A stretch of DNA of 64,000 bases from Bufo bufo (taxonomy: Eukaryota > Chordata > Amphibia > Anura > Bufonidae). Of this stretch, positions 11,263-20,910 are shown in pieces. The notes below the pieces were generated by a model. It worked only from the letters and a program-made list of their open reading frames with translations. It made no database searches and was not told the origin of the DNA. Made by a program: the position numbers and the translations under genes. The stretch is taken from NCBI RefSeq assembly GCF_905171765.1, contig NC_053397.1:3800946-3864945 (forward strand), read 5' to 3'. Positions within the stretch are counted from its first letter, which is position 1, and each line of letters starts with the position of its first letter.

Positions 11263-12207
11263 TGCAGCACGCCAGACCTGCAGGGTATAGCGACAGTGAG
11301 GTCACGGTATGGGCAATCGAGGGTTACTCACTTTTATGAGGAGAACCCTGGGCAGGCATGCAGCAGTGAAAGGAGAGGCCGACACTAGTTCCTCTGGGGC
11401 ACACTCTGTAGAAAGGGACCAGGCCTGATGGTATGTGAGGTGCCCTGGATGATGTAGGTGTTTTGAGTGCCTTAGGTAAGGTCCCTTTAAGGATCGTGAC
11501 GCCAGTGCCTGTAACGGTGGCACACCGATTTGTAGGAGGATTAATAGAGTACGCAGTTGGTAAACCAAACATTGCTTTACTTGATGAAACAGTCCAACTT
11601 TTTACAATCAGTTGCAGTAGATGATAATGCAGTCCTTTACAATACAAGATGCACAGCAGGTTTACTTCACAGCAGGTTTCAATCCTGCAAGATACTTGGA
11701 GGGCAAACAGTTAATGCTTTGCAGTGCAGTGCTGCTCTATCCCCACAGCTATTCTAGCTGGCTGGATCCCAAGGCCCGGATGCCTAAGTGCTGGCTTAAA
11801 TCCTTGGTATAAGAATCTTTCCTCCAGTATTGGCACTTGCTTAAGGTTACAATACCTTCTTTTCCTAGCTGTCTTCACTGCTGGGTTTGCAAGGTGGCTG
11901 CAGGTTTCTCCCAGGAGGTGCTGTCCTACTACTGGGGTGTCTCAACTGAGCTATCCTTAGCCTCAGGAGCTTCAGGTTGACTAAGTGACTCCTCTAGTCC
12001 CCTGGAATACACTAACTCACCCCTGTCTGGGCCTACCTATATATACTTAGGGCTCTCTAGCTCCCTCTAACATCTAGGAGGCTAAACTACACCCTAACAG
12101 GCCTGACACCCAGATAACACAGGGAAATGCATAATTCAACATTACAGTAATGCAAAAGACAATGTTAACCTTGTGTAGCGCCCACCTTTACCTAGTGGGA
12201 CACTACA
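11263..12207 (-). repeat. Gypsy-2 5' LTR (right)
   Basis: 945 bp, the same length as the left LTR, starting TGCAGCACGCC on the plus strand and ending GGACACTACA directly before the ACAC duplication. Most differences from the left copy cluster at about 11550-11630. Confidence 0.88.
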
Positions 12208-12356
12208 ACACTACTTAAAGGGGAATTGCACACACAAGCAAAAGGCAACAGGTTGCCGCAGACAACAGCATGTGTTGCCAGCAAGTCACGGCACACACTG
12301 CCACAGCATGCCAAAACAGCAACATGTTGCCACCGGCAACAGCAGGCGTGGCAACA

Positions 12357-13450
12357 GTGTCACGGTGTACACCATAGGCCATGACAAAGTGGAGAGACAG
12401 ACAAATCTTCAGACTACCTTCGGGTGTGTGTTCTGTGGAGAGAGCCACTCCATACATAAGTGTCAACAATTAAAGGAGAAGTCCCCAGAAGAAAAGAAAA
12501 AATTTGTGCTGGATGGTCAGCTGTGTTTTGGATGCCTAAGAAAAGGCCATGTTACTAAGGAGTGTAAGAAAAAAGGCCACATGCAGCGTTTGCGAAAGGA
12601 CGCCATCCTACACCACTACATGAAGAACCTTAAAAAAAATAAAAAATCCTCAATACCTAAAGATACTGAGGTAGGAAATAAAGTATCGGTATTATTTTGC
12701 AGAGTGAGAGATGGAGACAGCAACGGCACATCAATGGTTGTACCAGTGTGCATATTAAATCCTAAAAGGAGGAATAAGAAGGTATACGCCTATGCGCTAC
12801 TGGATGCCCAGAGTGATGTCACCTTCATTGATCAAGAAATCTGCAAGAAATTACAAGTGTCTACAGAACCAGTGACGCTCAAACTCACCACAATGACGGG
12901 GAGAGACATATTAGTGAACAGTCAACGGGTCAAAGGACTGAGAGTTAGAGGACTTCATTCAAACTGCACCTCCAGTTTATACAAAAGACGACATACCTCT
13001 AGATAGAGATCGCATACCTACCTGTGAAACAGCCAATGAATGGGAGCACCTATCTGTCATATCTCATGAAATGTGCCCGCTGAAGGAGTTTGGTGTTGGA
13101 CTGTTGATAGGCTACGATTGTCCCGAAGCCTCGGTACCACAAAAGGTAATCACAGGAGGAAAGGGTGAACCCTACGCTGTTCAAACTGATCTAGGATGGG
13201 GTGTTGTTGGAGGAAAACAGCAGATCGCAAACTCAAGACAGGTGACAGGATTGTGTCATCAAATATCTGTCCAAGAGTTACCAACTATAAGTCCAGCGAA
13301 AGTAATCAAGATCCTTGAATCCGACTTTGCAGACATAAGTACTAAAGAAAAGAGTGTATCCCAAGAAGACATAAAGTTCAAACACACTCTAGAAGAAAAT
13401 ATTCAGCAGAATCAACAAGGTCATCTTGAAATGCTCTTACAGTTCCACCA
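12357..13450 (+). pseudogene. BEL/Pao nucleocapsid and protease remnant
   Basis: Continues gag after the insertion (VTVYTIGHD). Two zinc knuckles follow: CVFCGESHSIHKC and CFGCLRKGHVTKEC, used for RNA binding. Next comes an A17-type aspartic protease core, YALLDAQSDVTFID, where the usual D-T/S-G triad reads D-A-Q, so activity is doubtful. A frameshift at about 12945-12951 moves the text to the frame holding PPVYTKDDIPLD and VGLLIGYDCPEA, both typical of the BEL region between protease and reverse transcriptase. The frame ends by fusing into LTR sequence at about 13436, where a large deletion removed the rest of pol. Confidence 0.82.
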
Positions 13451-13994
13451 AATCAAACTACCTTAACCCAAAATTCCATACAAATTGCATACAAACTGTG
13501 AACTGCTCATACCAGATCATAAGCAATTGCATACGGCAAACTGCAAACAGCAAACCAAGTTGAGCAAGCAGAACTATTAGTTAGACCTCAGATATACCTC
13601 TCAGAGAGATCATAAAGTGCTTAACTTAAAGTGAGAGCACAGATACTCAAGAAAGAAATACATCCACCATTTTATATTGAAAGACAAGATTGAACAGTTG
13701 AACCACCATCTTATGCATACCGCCATTTTGTGATATCTTTTCAACACATGTTATGTACATGCACTATCTGCTGCGGAGGCGGCAGTGTTATATGAAGAAC
13801 AGTTGAAGTTAATAAAGAAGTTTAAAGAAGTTATTTCAAGCATTTGGTGTGCTCTTTAAACCTACTGTTTCCATAGAACGGTGATAGAGGAATTACAGAG
13901 TAATAGACAGTCTGGTTAGACTAAAAGTCAGAGATATCAAAATTCTTCTAATGCCACAGCGCAAAAGGCACTTCATAGTGCTGCGCCTGCCACA
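13436..13994 (+). repeat. BEL/Pao 3' LTR, truncated at its 5' side
   Basis: Matches 4075-4626 of the 5' LTR. The first half of the LTR is missing: coding sequence joins at a TTACAGTTCCACC word also present at about 4076. A short shared word at the junction suggests the deletion used microhomology. Confidence 0.82.
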
Positions 13995-13999
13995 ACAAG

Positions 14000-14175
14000 G
14001 GCAAAAAGGGGTAATTCAAGATCGAAGTCAATACAAGCCGAGGTCAGGATCCAAGAGGTCTTGTCAGTACAAGGGGTAACACAAGATAGAAGTCAAATAC
14101 AAGCCGAGGTCAAACAAAAGTAGTCACACATGCAGAGAACGCTAGTGAGGTAACAAGACCAATCACAGGCAACCT
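14000..14175 (-). repeat. Gypsy 3' LTR, second piece
   Basis: Continues the LTR on the far side of the BEL/Pao insertion. It aligns with about 22574-22757, including the AAGTAGTCACACATGCAGAG block. It ends at GGCCAG, where an L2-like fragment begins. Confidence 0.85.
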
Positions 14176-14883
14176 GTGGCCAGCACAACTCCCAAAAAAT
14201 CACAACTCCCAAAACAGCTGCTAGTCAATTTTTACAGGTGCACCATAGAATCTGTTATCACCTACTGCATTACAGTGGGGTCCTCCGGCTGCTCTTCTGA
14301 GGACAAGAAGACCCTTAAGCGCATCATCAGAATGGCTGGCAGAATCACTGGTCCTCAGCTACCATCACTGGATGACATCTTCACTGCTCGCTGCAGCAAC
14401 AGGGCAAAGATTATCTGCGGGGATCCAACTCACCCCGGCCACAGCCTTTTTCTTAGAGCCCTACATGCCCGCACCACTAGGCCGAAGAACAGCTTTTACC
14501 CCAAAACAATCAGTCTCCTAAATGCTCGGAGATTATTGCCCCTTCCAAGGATAGAAACTACCACAGACTGAAAGTGACGGCTGCATTCATGACCCCATGA
14601 TGATCTCTTGTCTGCAGTGGTGTCTGATCAGTGTGTATATATACTCAGAAGCACTTCCTACTGTGCTCTTGCTATATATATGCTGTGAACTGTGAATAGT
14701 AATGCTTTCTAGTGCAATGTTTTTTGTTTTTTCTAGTGTAATGCTTTAGTTTAAATGTCAGTTCTTGTTCCTCGGTCCATGGCATCTAGGATTGCTCCAA
14801 ACAACATTACATTGTATTGTACATTGTATTACATTGTATTGTACAGTGACAATAAAGGCATCTTACTCTTACTTACTTACCTG
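14176..14883 (+). mobile_element. L2-like LINE 3' fragment
   Basis: The frame at 14176-14571 encodes the region after the reverse-transcriptase core of L2/CR1-type LINEs: FYRCTIESVITYCIT, RIIRMAGRITG, DPTHPGHSLF and KNSFYPKTISLLNARR. It is followed by a short 3' UTR and a simple tail (TTACTCTTACTTACTTAC, with AATAAAGG just before). It sits in the Gypsy LTR between GGCCAG and TCTAATTG. A clear target duplication was not found. Only the 3' end of the LINE is present, as in most 5'-truncated copies. Confidence 0.75.
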
Positions 14884-15119
14884 TTTAAATAGGTCTAATT
14901 GTTGGGTCACAAGACGTGGCCAGCGTAACGTGACCCATGTCCAGCACATCAATACACCTGAGCGCCAACTCATTGACATCGGCTCTCAGTTCCCCCTGCT
15001 TGTTGTCTAGGGGACGAAAGACACTGGCCACGCTGAAGAGGCGTGCGTGGCCGGGTTCTCTCCGCCCCCTTGTTACCATGGAGACGAGGGAGAGTGCGCG
15101 TCGCTGGCTCCCCGTTACA
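14884..15119 (-). repeat. Gypsy 3' LTR, third piece
   Basis: Aligns with 22763-23048 from TCTAATTG onward, lacking about 50 bp present in the right LTR. It ends CCCCGTTACA, the plus-strand CA of the LTR. Just inside (15120-15132) the minus strand has a purine run, AAAGGGGGG, in the polypurine-tract position. The pol frame stops at a TAA formed by the first LTR bases. Confidence 0.85.
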
Positions 15120-15273
15120 GTACCCCCCTTTCACGAGGGACTACCATACCCATAATTACTGGAGTAGGTTTTTCCAGCTGGGCTAAATGGAATCTCCTCA
15201 CCAACCTCGTAGCATGCATTTTTCTCACTGGCACCCAAGGCCTCTCTTCCGGACCAAAACCCTTCCAATGAAC
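15120..15273 (-). pseudogene. Gypsy-1 chromodomain, C-terminal half
   Basis: Minus strand reads HWKGFGPEERPWVPVRKMHA, the second half of a chromodomain, then the pol C-terminus ending at the LTR. The N-terminal half (EYEVSRILDVR) lies beyond the Tc1 insertion at 16835-17000. Chromodomains of chromoviruses are thought to guide integration to particular chromatin. Confidence 0.85.
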
Positions 15274-15275
15274 TA

Positions 15276-16832
15276 CAGTCGTGGCCAAAACCTTTGAGAA
15301 TGACACAAATATTAGTTTTCACAAAGTTTGCTGCTAAACTGCTTTTCGATCTTTGTTTCAGTTGTTTCTGTGATGTAGTGAAATATAATTACACGCACTT
15401 CATACGTTTCAAAGGCTTTTATCGACAATTACATGACATTTATGCAAAGAGTCAGTATTTGCAGTGTTGGCCCTTCTTTTTCAGGACCTCTGCAATCCGA
15501 CTGGGCATGCTCTCAATCACCTTCTGGGCCAATTCCTGACTGATACAACCCATTCTTTCATCATCACTTCTTGGAGTTTGTCAGAATTAGTGGGTTTTTG
15601 TTTGTCCACCCGCCTCTTGAGGATTGACCACAAGTTCTCAATGGGATTAAGATCTGGGGAGTTTCCAGGCCATGGACCCAAAATGTCAACGTTTTGGTCC
15701 CCGAGCCACTTAGTTATCACTTTTGCCTTATGGCACGGTGCTCCATCGTGCTGGAAAATGCATTGTTCTTCACCAAACTATTGTTGGATTGTTGGAAGAA
15801 GTTGCTGTTGGAGGGTGTTTTGGTGCCATTCTTTATTCATGGCTGTGTTTTTGGGCAAAATTGTGAGTGAGCCCACTCCCTTGGATGAGAAGCAACCCCA
15901 CACATGAATGGTCTCAGGATGCTTTACTGTTGGCATGACACAGGACTGATGGTAGCACTCACCTTTTCTTCTCCGGACAAGCCTTTTTCCAGATGCCCCA
16001 AACAATCGGAAAGAGGCTTCATCTGAGAATATGACTTTGCCCCAGTCCTCAGCAGTCCATTCACCATACTTTCTGCAGAAGATCAATCTGTCCCTGATGT
16101 TTTTTTTGGAGAGAAGTGGCTTCTTTGCTGCCCTTCTTGACACCAGGCCATCTTCCAAAAGTCTTGGCCTCACTGTGCGTGCAGATGCGCTCACACCTGC
16201 CTGCTGCCATTCCTGAGCAAGCTCTGCACTGGTGGTACTCCGATCCCGCAGCTGAATCCTCTTTAGGAGACGATCCTGGCACTTGCTGGACTTTCTTGGA
16301 CGCCCTGAAGCCTTCTTAACAAGAATTGAACCTCTTTCCTTGAAGTTCTTGATGATCCTATAAATTGTTGATTGAGGTGCAATCTTAGTAGCCACAATAT
16401 CCTTGCCTGTGAAGCCATTTTTATTCAACGCAATGATGGCTGCACGCGTTTCTTTGCAGGTCACCATGGTTAACAATGGAAGAACAATGATTTCAAGCAT
16501 CACCCTCCTTTTAACATGTCAAGTCTGCCATTTTAACCCAATCAGCCTGACATAATGATCTCCAGCCTTGTGCTCGTCAACATTCTCACCTGAGTTAACA
16601 AGACGATTACTGAAATGATCTCAGCAGGTCCTTTAATGACAGCAATGAAATGCAGTGGAAAGGTTTTTTTTGGGATTAAGTAAATTTTCATGGCAAAGAA
16701 GGACTATGCAATTCATCTGATCACTCTTCATAACATTCTGGAGTATATGCAAATTGCTATTATAAAAACTTAAGCAGCAACTTTTCCAATTTCCAATATT
16801 TATGTAATTCTCAAAACTTTTGGCCACGACTG
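15276..16832 (-). mobile_element. Tc1/mariner transposon in the Gypsy chromodomain
   Basis: Inverted ends CAGTCGTGGCCAAAA (left) and its complement (right, ending CCACGACTG), with TA on both sides (15274-15275 and 16833-16834). The length, 1557 bp, is typical of the superfamily. It lies within the chromodomain of the minus-strand Gypsy pol. The two ends remain recognisable over about 40 bp with a few differences. Confidence 0.92.
15452..16500 (-). pseudogene. Tc1-like transposase with one stop and one frameshift
   Basis: DDE transposase that cuts and pastes the element at TA. N-terminal paired-like helix-turn-helix (from MVTCKETRAAI, ATG at 16467; an upstream ATG lies at 16500), GRPRK linker, then catalytic blocks VIFSDEASF, FQHDGAPCHKA and SPDLNPIENLW, containing D, D and E. 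Two lesions are visible. One is a TAG at 15778-15780 between PTIQQ and FGEEQ, where tryptophan is usual. The other is a one-base shift at about 15545-15552, after which the conserved end (IESMPSRIAEVLKKKG) lies in another frame. This copy is therefore inactive, although its key residues survive. Confidence 0.9.
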
Positions 16833-16834
16833 TA

Positions 16835-17079
16835 GATATTGCAAAGAATTACGAACTTTCCTCACATCAAGGATTCTAGAAACCTCGTATTCTAGTTGAC
16901 CGGCAACCTCTACTGGCGGCGGAGATTTCTGTGCAGGAGATATGGGCGACACATACTTTTTGAGTAAAGCTTTGTGAAAAACATTATGAATGCGCAAGGA
17001 GTCAGGTAACAGTAACTTAAAAGACACAGGGTTAATAATGTCAATAATCTCATAAGGGTCAATAAATCGAGGAGCAAAT
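16835..17079 (-). pseudogene. Gypsy-1 integrase C-terminus and start of chromodomain
   Basis: Minus strand encodes FAPRFIDPYEI, then VSFKLLLPDSLRIHNVFH and the EYEVSRILDVR start of the chromodomain. The Tc1 element interrupts it downstream and a MITE upstream (minus-strand sense). Confidence 0.82.
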
Positions 17080-17082
17080 TTA

Positions 17083-17609
17083 GGCTACTTTTACACTAGC
17101 GTTCGGGGCTCCGCTTGTGAGTTCCGTTTGAAGGCTCTCACAAGCGGCCCCGAACGGATCCGTCCAGCCCTAATGCATTCTGAATGGATGCGGATCCGCT
17201 CAGAATGCATCAGTCTGGCTCCGTTTGTCCTCCGCTCCGCTCAGCAGGCGGACACCTGAACGCAGCTTGCAGCGTTCAGGTGTCCGCCTGGCTGTGCGGA
17301 GGCAAACGGATCCGTCCAGACTTACAATGTAAGTCAATGGGGACGGATCCGTTTGAAGTTGACACAGTATGGCTCAATTTTCAAACGGATCCGTCTCTCA
17401 TTGACTTTCAATGTAAAGTCAAAACGGATCCGTTTGCATTATCATGAACAAAAAAAAAAAAAAAAAAAAAATTTTTTTTTTGTTTTTTTTTGTTCATGGT
17501 AATGCAAACGGATCCGTTCTGAACGGATCTAAGCGTTTGCATTATAGGTGCGGATCCGTCTGGGCACATACCAGACGGATCCGACCTAAACGCAGGTGTG
17601 AAAGTAGCC
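17083..17609. mobile_element. Foldback MITE, PIF/Harbinger-like
   Basis: 527 bp without coding potential. Inverted ends GGCTACTTTTACACTAGCG and CGCAGGTGTGAAAGTAGCC flanked by TTA (17080-17082 and 17610-17612). A 3-bp TTA duplication fits PIF/Harbinger. The body is largely self-complementary, with ACGGATCCGT words repeated in both orientations. An A-run and T-run at about 17449-17490 forms part of the hairpin. Superfamily assignment is from the duplication only. Confidence 0.75.
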
Positions 17610-17612
17610 TTA

Positions 17613-18519
17613 ACCGAAGGTATCTTAAAATGCGAATTCTTGGTGGATAACCACACCTTGTCTCCCAACCCAAAATCCACCCTTCTAGAGCGACTTTTGT
17701 CAGCATTAACCTTTTGAACCTCCTGGGCTTTTTTCAGGTTCGATTGAACCTGGGCCCAGACTGTGCACAGTTCTTCAACTACTACATCAGCTTCAGGAAT
17801 CTGAGAGGAAAACGGCAAGAATGAGCTAAATCGCGGATGAAATCCGAGATTACAAAAGAAGGGAGACATACCAGTAGACGAGTTCACTTCATTATTAAGA
17901 TGTTGGTTGTCGGTGACGTAACACCTCAAATACTGTTCCAGGCTGGTTTAAACGTTCAGTTTGACCGTTGGTTTCAGGAATCTCAGGATGAAAGGCAGAA
18001 GAAAAAGACTGAGAAATATAAAATTTATGACAAAAGGCCCTCCAGAATTTTGAGACGATTTGAACGTCTCCAAAACCACATTTTACGGAATTCCATGTAG
18101 ACGTATTACATGGTCCACGAAAAGGGAAGCAAAAGTTTTAGCATTAGGCAATTTTGACAGAGGGATTAAATTAACCATTTTGCTAAACCTGTCAACGATT
18201 ACCCACACAACCGACTTAAACCCTCCGAAACCGGTAGGTCAGTAATAAAATCCATGGAAATATGGGACCAAGGTCTACTAGGGATAGGCAGCGGTCGCAA
18301 CTCACCCACCGGACGGGACTTAGGAGTCTTGGACCTGGCACAAACCTCACAAGAGGATACATATGACTGGATATCTCTAGACAAGGTGAACCACCAGTAA
18401 AACCTCAAAACTAGTTCCTTGGTGGCATTAATGCCAGGATGCCCACTAAAAACAGAATTGTGGCACTCTCCTAACAGTCGGAGACACAAATGACCAGGGA
18501 CAAACAACTTATCTTTAGG
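17613..18519 (-). pseudogene. Gypsy-1 integrase, main part
   Basis: Minus strand, from high to low coordinates. KDKLFVPGHLCLRLLGECHN and FSGHPG, then CEVC, give the HHCC zinc region. MDFITDLPVSEG carries the first catalytic aspartate, and after several frameshifts and stops ETNGQTERLNQ carries the glutamate. STGMSPFFCNLGFHPRF and GLGDKVWLSTKN form the C-terminal domain. The stretch around the second aspartate (about 17990-18230) is badly decayed. The MITE sits just after KNSHFKIPS. Confidence 0.82.
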
Positions 18520-18524
18520 GGATT

Positions 18525-19050
18525 TGTCACGGATGGTGTACAGGAAACAAGACAATGCAATACAATAATGACTCACTGGATCCACAACTAAGGAACAAAA
18601 GGGAGACCCCTACATGAGACCTGCCACTCTCCCTAATTGCTCAGCCTATGCGAACACCCCAAAGGTGGATGAGCGCATATCCGCGTACCTCAGCTATAAA
18701 TACCTGAAGACCCTACAATAGTGAGGGGACACGACCACCGGCTCTCTACACTAGACACGGAGGGAGTCAGGGTCACCTGAAAATCCAGCAGACAGAAAAT
18801 CACAAATAAAGGAACAGCACTTATCTTGCAGAGGACTGGGAAATAGAAACAGCAAGCACACACACTCCAGGAAGTTGTATAAGCCGCAACCTAATGCATC
18901 ATGGGGAGGAACTTAAAGGGAAGCAATCAGTCCAACTGCATGACAGCTGAGATAGACTAACGAGATGAGGAACTTAACCAAAACAAAGAAACTCAAGGAG
19001 GAGGATCTGGAAAGCTCCTGTCAGAGCTTCTCAACTGTCTGGTTGTGACA
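18525..19050 (+). repeat. Solo LTR (1) in Gypsy-1 pol
   Basis: 526 bp starting TGTCACGGATGG and ending GGTTGTGACA, with the 5-bp duplication GGATT at 18520-18524 and 19051-19055. A TATA-like CTATAAATACC at about 18692 and an AATAAA at about 18805 suggest plus orientation. No coding sequence. It separates RNase H from integrase. A solo LTR is the usual product of recombination between two LTRs. Confidence 0.8.
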
Positions 19051-19055
19051 GGATT

Positions 19056-19621
19056 GTACCGGAGCCAAGTGTTGTCCTGTAGTAATCTCGGTCGTCAAAT
19101 CGGAAGAGACCGCAGCCACAATGATACCTGCCGGCAAAATAGGCTCTGGTGGAGTATCAGGAGACTGAAAGGCACAAAAACTTCTTGGCCCGAAAGTAAT
19201 GCAAAAGTTAAAGCGTGTGAAGAACAATGCCCACCTAGACTGTCTGGGATTCAAATGTTTAGCAGATTCCAAAAACATTAAATTCTTATGATCAGTAAGT
19301 ACCGTAACACAATGTTGAGCCCCCTCCAATAAATGATGCCATTCTTCAAAGGCCCATTTAATCGCAAGTAACTCTCGATTACCAATATCATAATTTCTCT
19401 CAGTAGAAGAGAACTTTCGAGAAAAGAAAGCGCAGGGCCTCAAGTTAGTGAGAGTTGATGACCCCTGAGAGAGTACTGCCCCTACCCCATCCTCAGAGGC
19501 ATCAACCTCAACCACAAAAGGCCTCTCTTGGTCTGGTTGAACCAATACTGGGGCGTTAACGAAACACCTCTTGAGTGTTTCAAAAGCCTCTATGGCCTCA
19601 GGCAACCAATTCACTAGATCC
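19056..19621 (-). pseudogene. Gypsy-1 RNase H
   Basis: Minus strand encodes [17 protein letters not shown], then [14 protein letters not shown] (catalytic aspartate), [20 protein letters not shown] (catalytic glutamate) and [18 protein letters not shown] (catalytic aspartate). The domain is continuous, but it is bordered on both sides by solo LTRs, so any longer open frame here includes LTR sequence. It removes RNA during reverse transcription. Confidence 0.87.
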
Positions 19622-19626
19622 GCCCC

Positions 19627-20214
19627 TGTGACGAATACAATGCCTCGTTCCCGCTTGACGTCACCTACGTCGAGCTCACAAGACGCAGTATGGTCACTTG
19701 TTACCAAAGCGTGACAGAGGAGCAGGTAAGGTCAGCTTGGTACAGTTTACACAAACATCTCTTGTCCAAGCGGGCACAGAGAAAGTTGAGGGAGCCTGGT
19801 CACTGCCCCAGTGAAACAGCGCTCCCTCAGCCCAGGAAGCCACCAGCTTCTCGTTTGATATAAGCCCAGTCCGCTAACGAGATTATATAGGGTGAGAAAC
19901 CAACCCGCAGTAGCTTATAACTAGGCCGAAACACGGACGTGGGGATTACTGATCGAGATACAAGATAGCACAAGATTAAATTATATATTTAATCGCCTTA
20001 AGGGCGCACTAGATAAAATACAATATACACAGAGAATATATCCACCTGGGGCCTCCTTGAAGCCTGAACCCCTGGGGTGTCCTCCCTTTATAGCTGACAT
20101 CAGATGGCTGGAGGGTGAGAACTTATTTTGCATGTACACTGACTGTGCATATGCCAAAAGGTAAATCAAATGACAATCAGGGCTGCCCATAAATGATAAT
20201 CCATATTCCTCATA
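19627..20214 (-). repeat. Solo LTR (2) between Gypsy-1 RT and RNase H
   Basis: The Gypsy frame (PLTDLTKEGA, then DLVNW) is interrupted by about 588 bp that starts TGTGACGAATAC on the plus strand and ends TTCCTCATA. GCCCC occurs on both sides (19622-19626 and 20215-20219). On the minus strand GCTATAAAGGGAGG at about 20090 is a good TATA box, so minus orientation is likely. The element ends TA rather than the usual CA unless two bases were added at the junction. Confidence 0.68.
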
Positions 20215-20219
20215 GCCCC

Positions 20220-20910
20220 CTCCTTGGTTAGATCAGTGAGAGGTTTTGCAATAATATAATTTTTTTAAATAAACTTCCGGTAATAATTTGAAAAACCCAG
20301 AAAGCGTTGCAACGCTTTAAGAGAGGAGGGTCTCACCCACTCCAAAATAGCCTGCACCTTCCCCGGATCCATCTTAAAGGATTGGGGTGTGAGAATATAT
20401 CCCAAAAATGAAATCTCCTGCACTCCAAATATACACTTCTCACTTTTCACAAATAATTGGTTCTCCTGAAGAACCTCCAGTACCTGTCTAATGTGAGTAA
20501 TGTGAGAATCCCAGTCCGGTGAATAAATCACAATATCATCTAAATACACAATCACAAATTTTCCAATAAATTGTCTAAAAATGTTATTGCCAAAATTTTG
20601 GAAAACCTCCGGAGCATTACTTAACCCAAACGGCATCACCAAATATTCATAATCACCCTCAGGGGTATTAAAGGTCGTTTTCCACTCATCCCCCTCCTTA
20701 ATTCAAATAAGATTATAGGCCCCCCTGACATCAAGTTTAGTGAACCAGTGAGCTCCAAGAACTTGGTTAAACAGGTCTGGGATTAAAGGCAAAGAGTACT
20801 GGTTCTTAACGGGAATCTTATTTAATTATCTATAACCAATACATGGTCTCAGTCCACCATCCTTTTTCCCAATGAAGAAAAACCCTGCCCTCATAGGAGA
20901 CACCGAGGGC
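20220..20910 (-). pseudogene. Gypsy-1 reverse transcriptase, broken
   Basis: The longest clean piece (20265-20642) reads MPFGLSNAPEVFQNF, then FVIVYLDDIVIYSPDW with the catalytic YLDD box, then SFLGYILTP and LGFSNYYRKFI. Upstream (20643-20910) the fingers and palm region is recognisable but split by several stops and frameshifts. After KFI a stop interrupts, and the linker PLTDLTKEGA continues to the solo LTR. Confidence 0.85.

Larger units (their letters stand above)
8125..12207 (-). mobile_element. Second Ty3/Gypsy element, internally deleted, young
   Basis: Flanked by the 4-bp duplication ACAC (8121-8124 and 12208-12211). Its two LTRs (8125-9069 and 11263-12207) are both exactly 945 bp and differ at about 17 positions by eye, roughly 98% identical. 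The inner part is only 2.2 kb: a leader and an integrase frame, minus strand. Gag, protease, reverse transcriptase and RNase H are gone, so it depends on other copies. It is the innermost and probably one of the latest insertions in the stack. Confidence 0.88.
7278..12356 (+). mobile_element. LTR-like insertion in BEL gag, itself split by a Gypsy element
   Basis: The 11-mer GTGTCACGGTG occurs at both junctions (7267-7277 and 12357-12367). Taking one copy away leaves gag in frame (V-T-V on both sides). Without the Gypsy element and its duplication the insert is about 1 kb with no coding potential. It has a TATA-like GTATATAAAG at about 8036 and ends GGCAACA. A solo LTR is my best guess, but 11 bp is long for an LTR target duplication and I see no terminal inverted repeat. 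Homopolymer C at about 7290-7303. Confidence 0.5.
3513..13994 (+). mobile_element. BEL/Pao retrotransposon, internally deleted, inside the Gypsy LTR
   Basis: It is bounded by the 5-bp duplication ACAAG at 3508-3512 and 13995-13999. The uninterrupted Gypsy LTR at about 22566-22580 shows the pre-insertion site with a single ACAAG, which confirms the limits. The element begins TGTAGCTGG and ends CCTGCCACA. Inside are a 5' LTR, leader, gag, zinc knuckles and an A17-type protease. Nearly all of the reverse transcriptase, RNase H and integrase is missing, because the protease/RT boundary joins directly to the middle of the 3' LTR near 13436. A 5.1 kb insertion (7278-12356) splits gag. Confidence 0.87.

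Noticed and set aside
11302..11960. Matching small open frames at 8164-8822 and 11302-11960 as duplicated genes
   Set aside because: They are the two LTRs of one Gypsy element; the similarity comes from the LTR duplication.
17444..17500. Poly(A)/poly(T) run as a retrogene or SINE tail
   Set aside because: It is part of the foldback MITE hairpin, with A and T runs facing each other and the element ends and TTA duplication accounted for.
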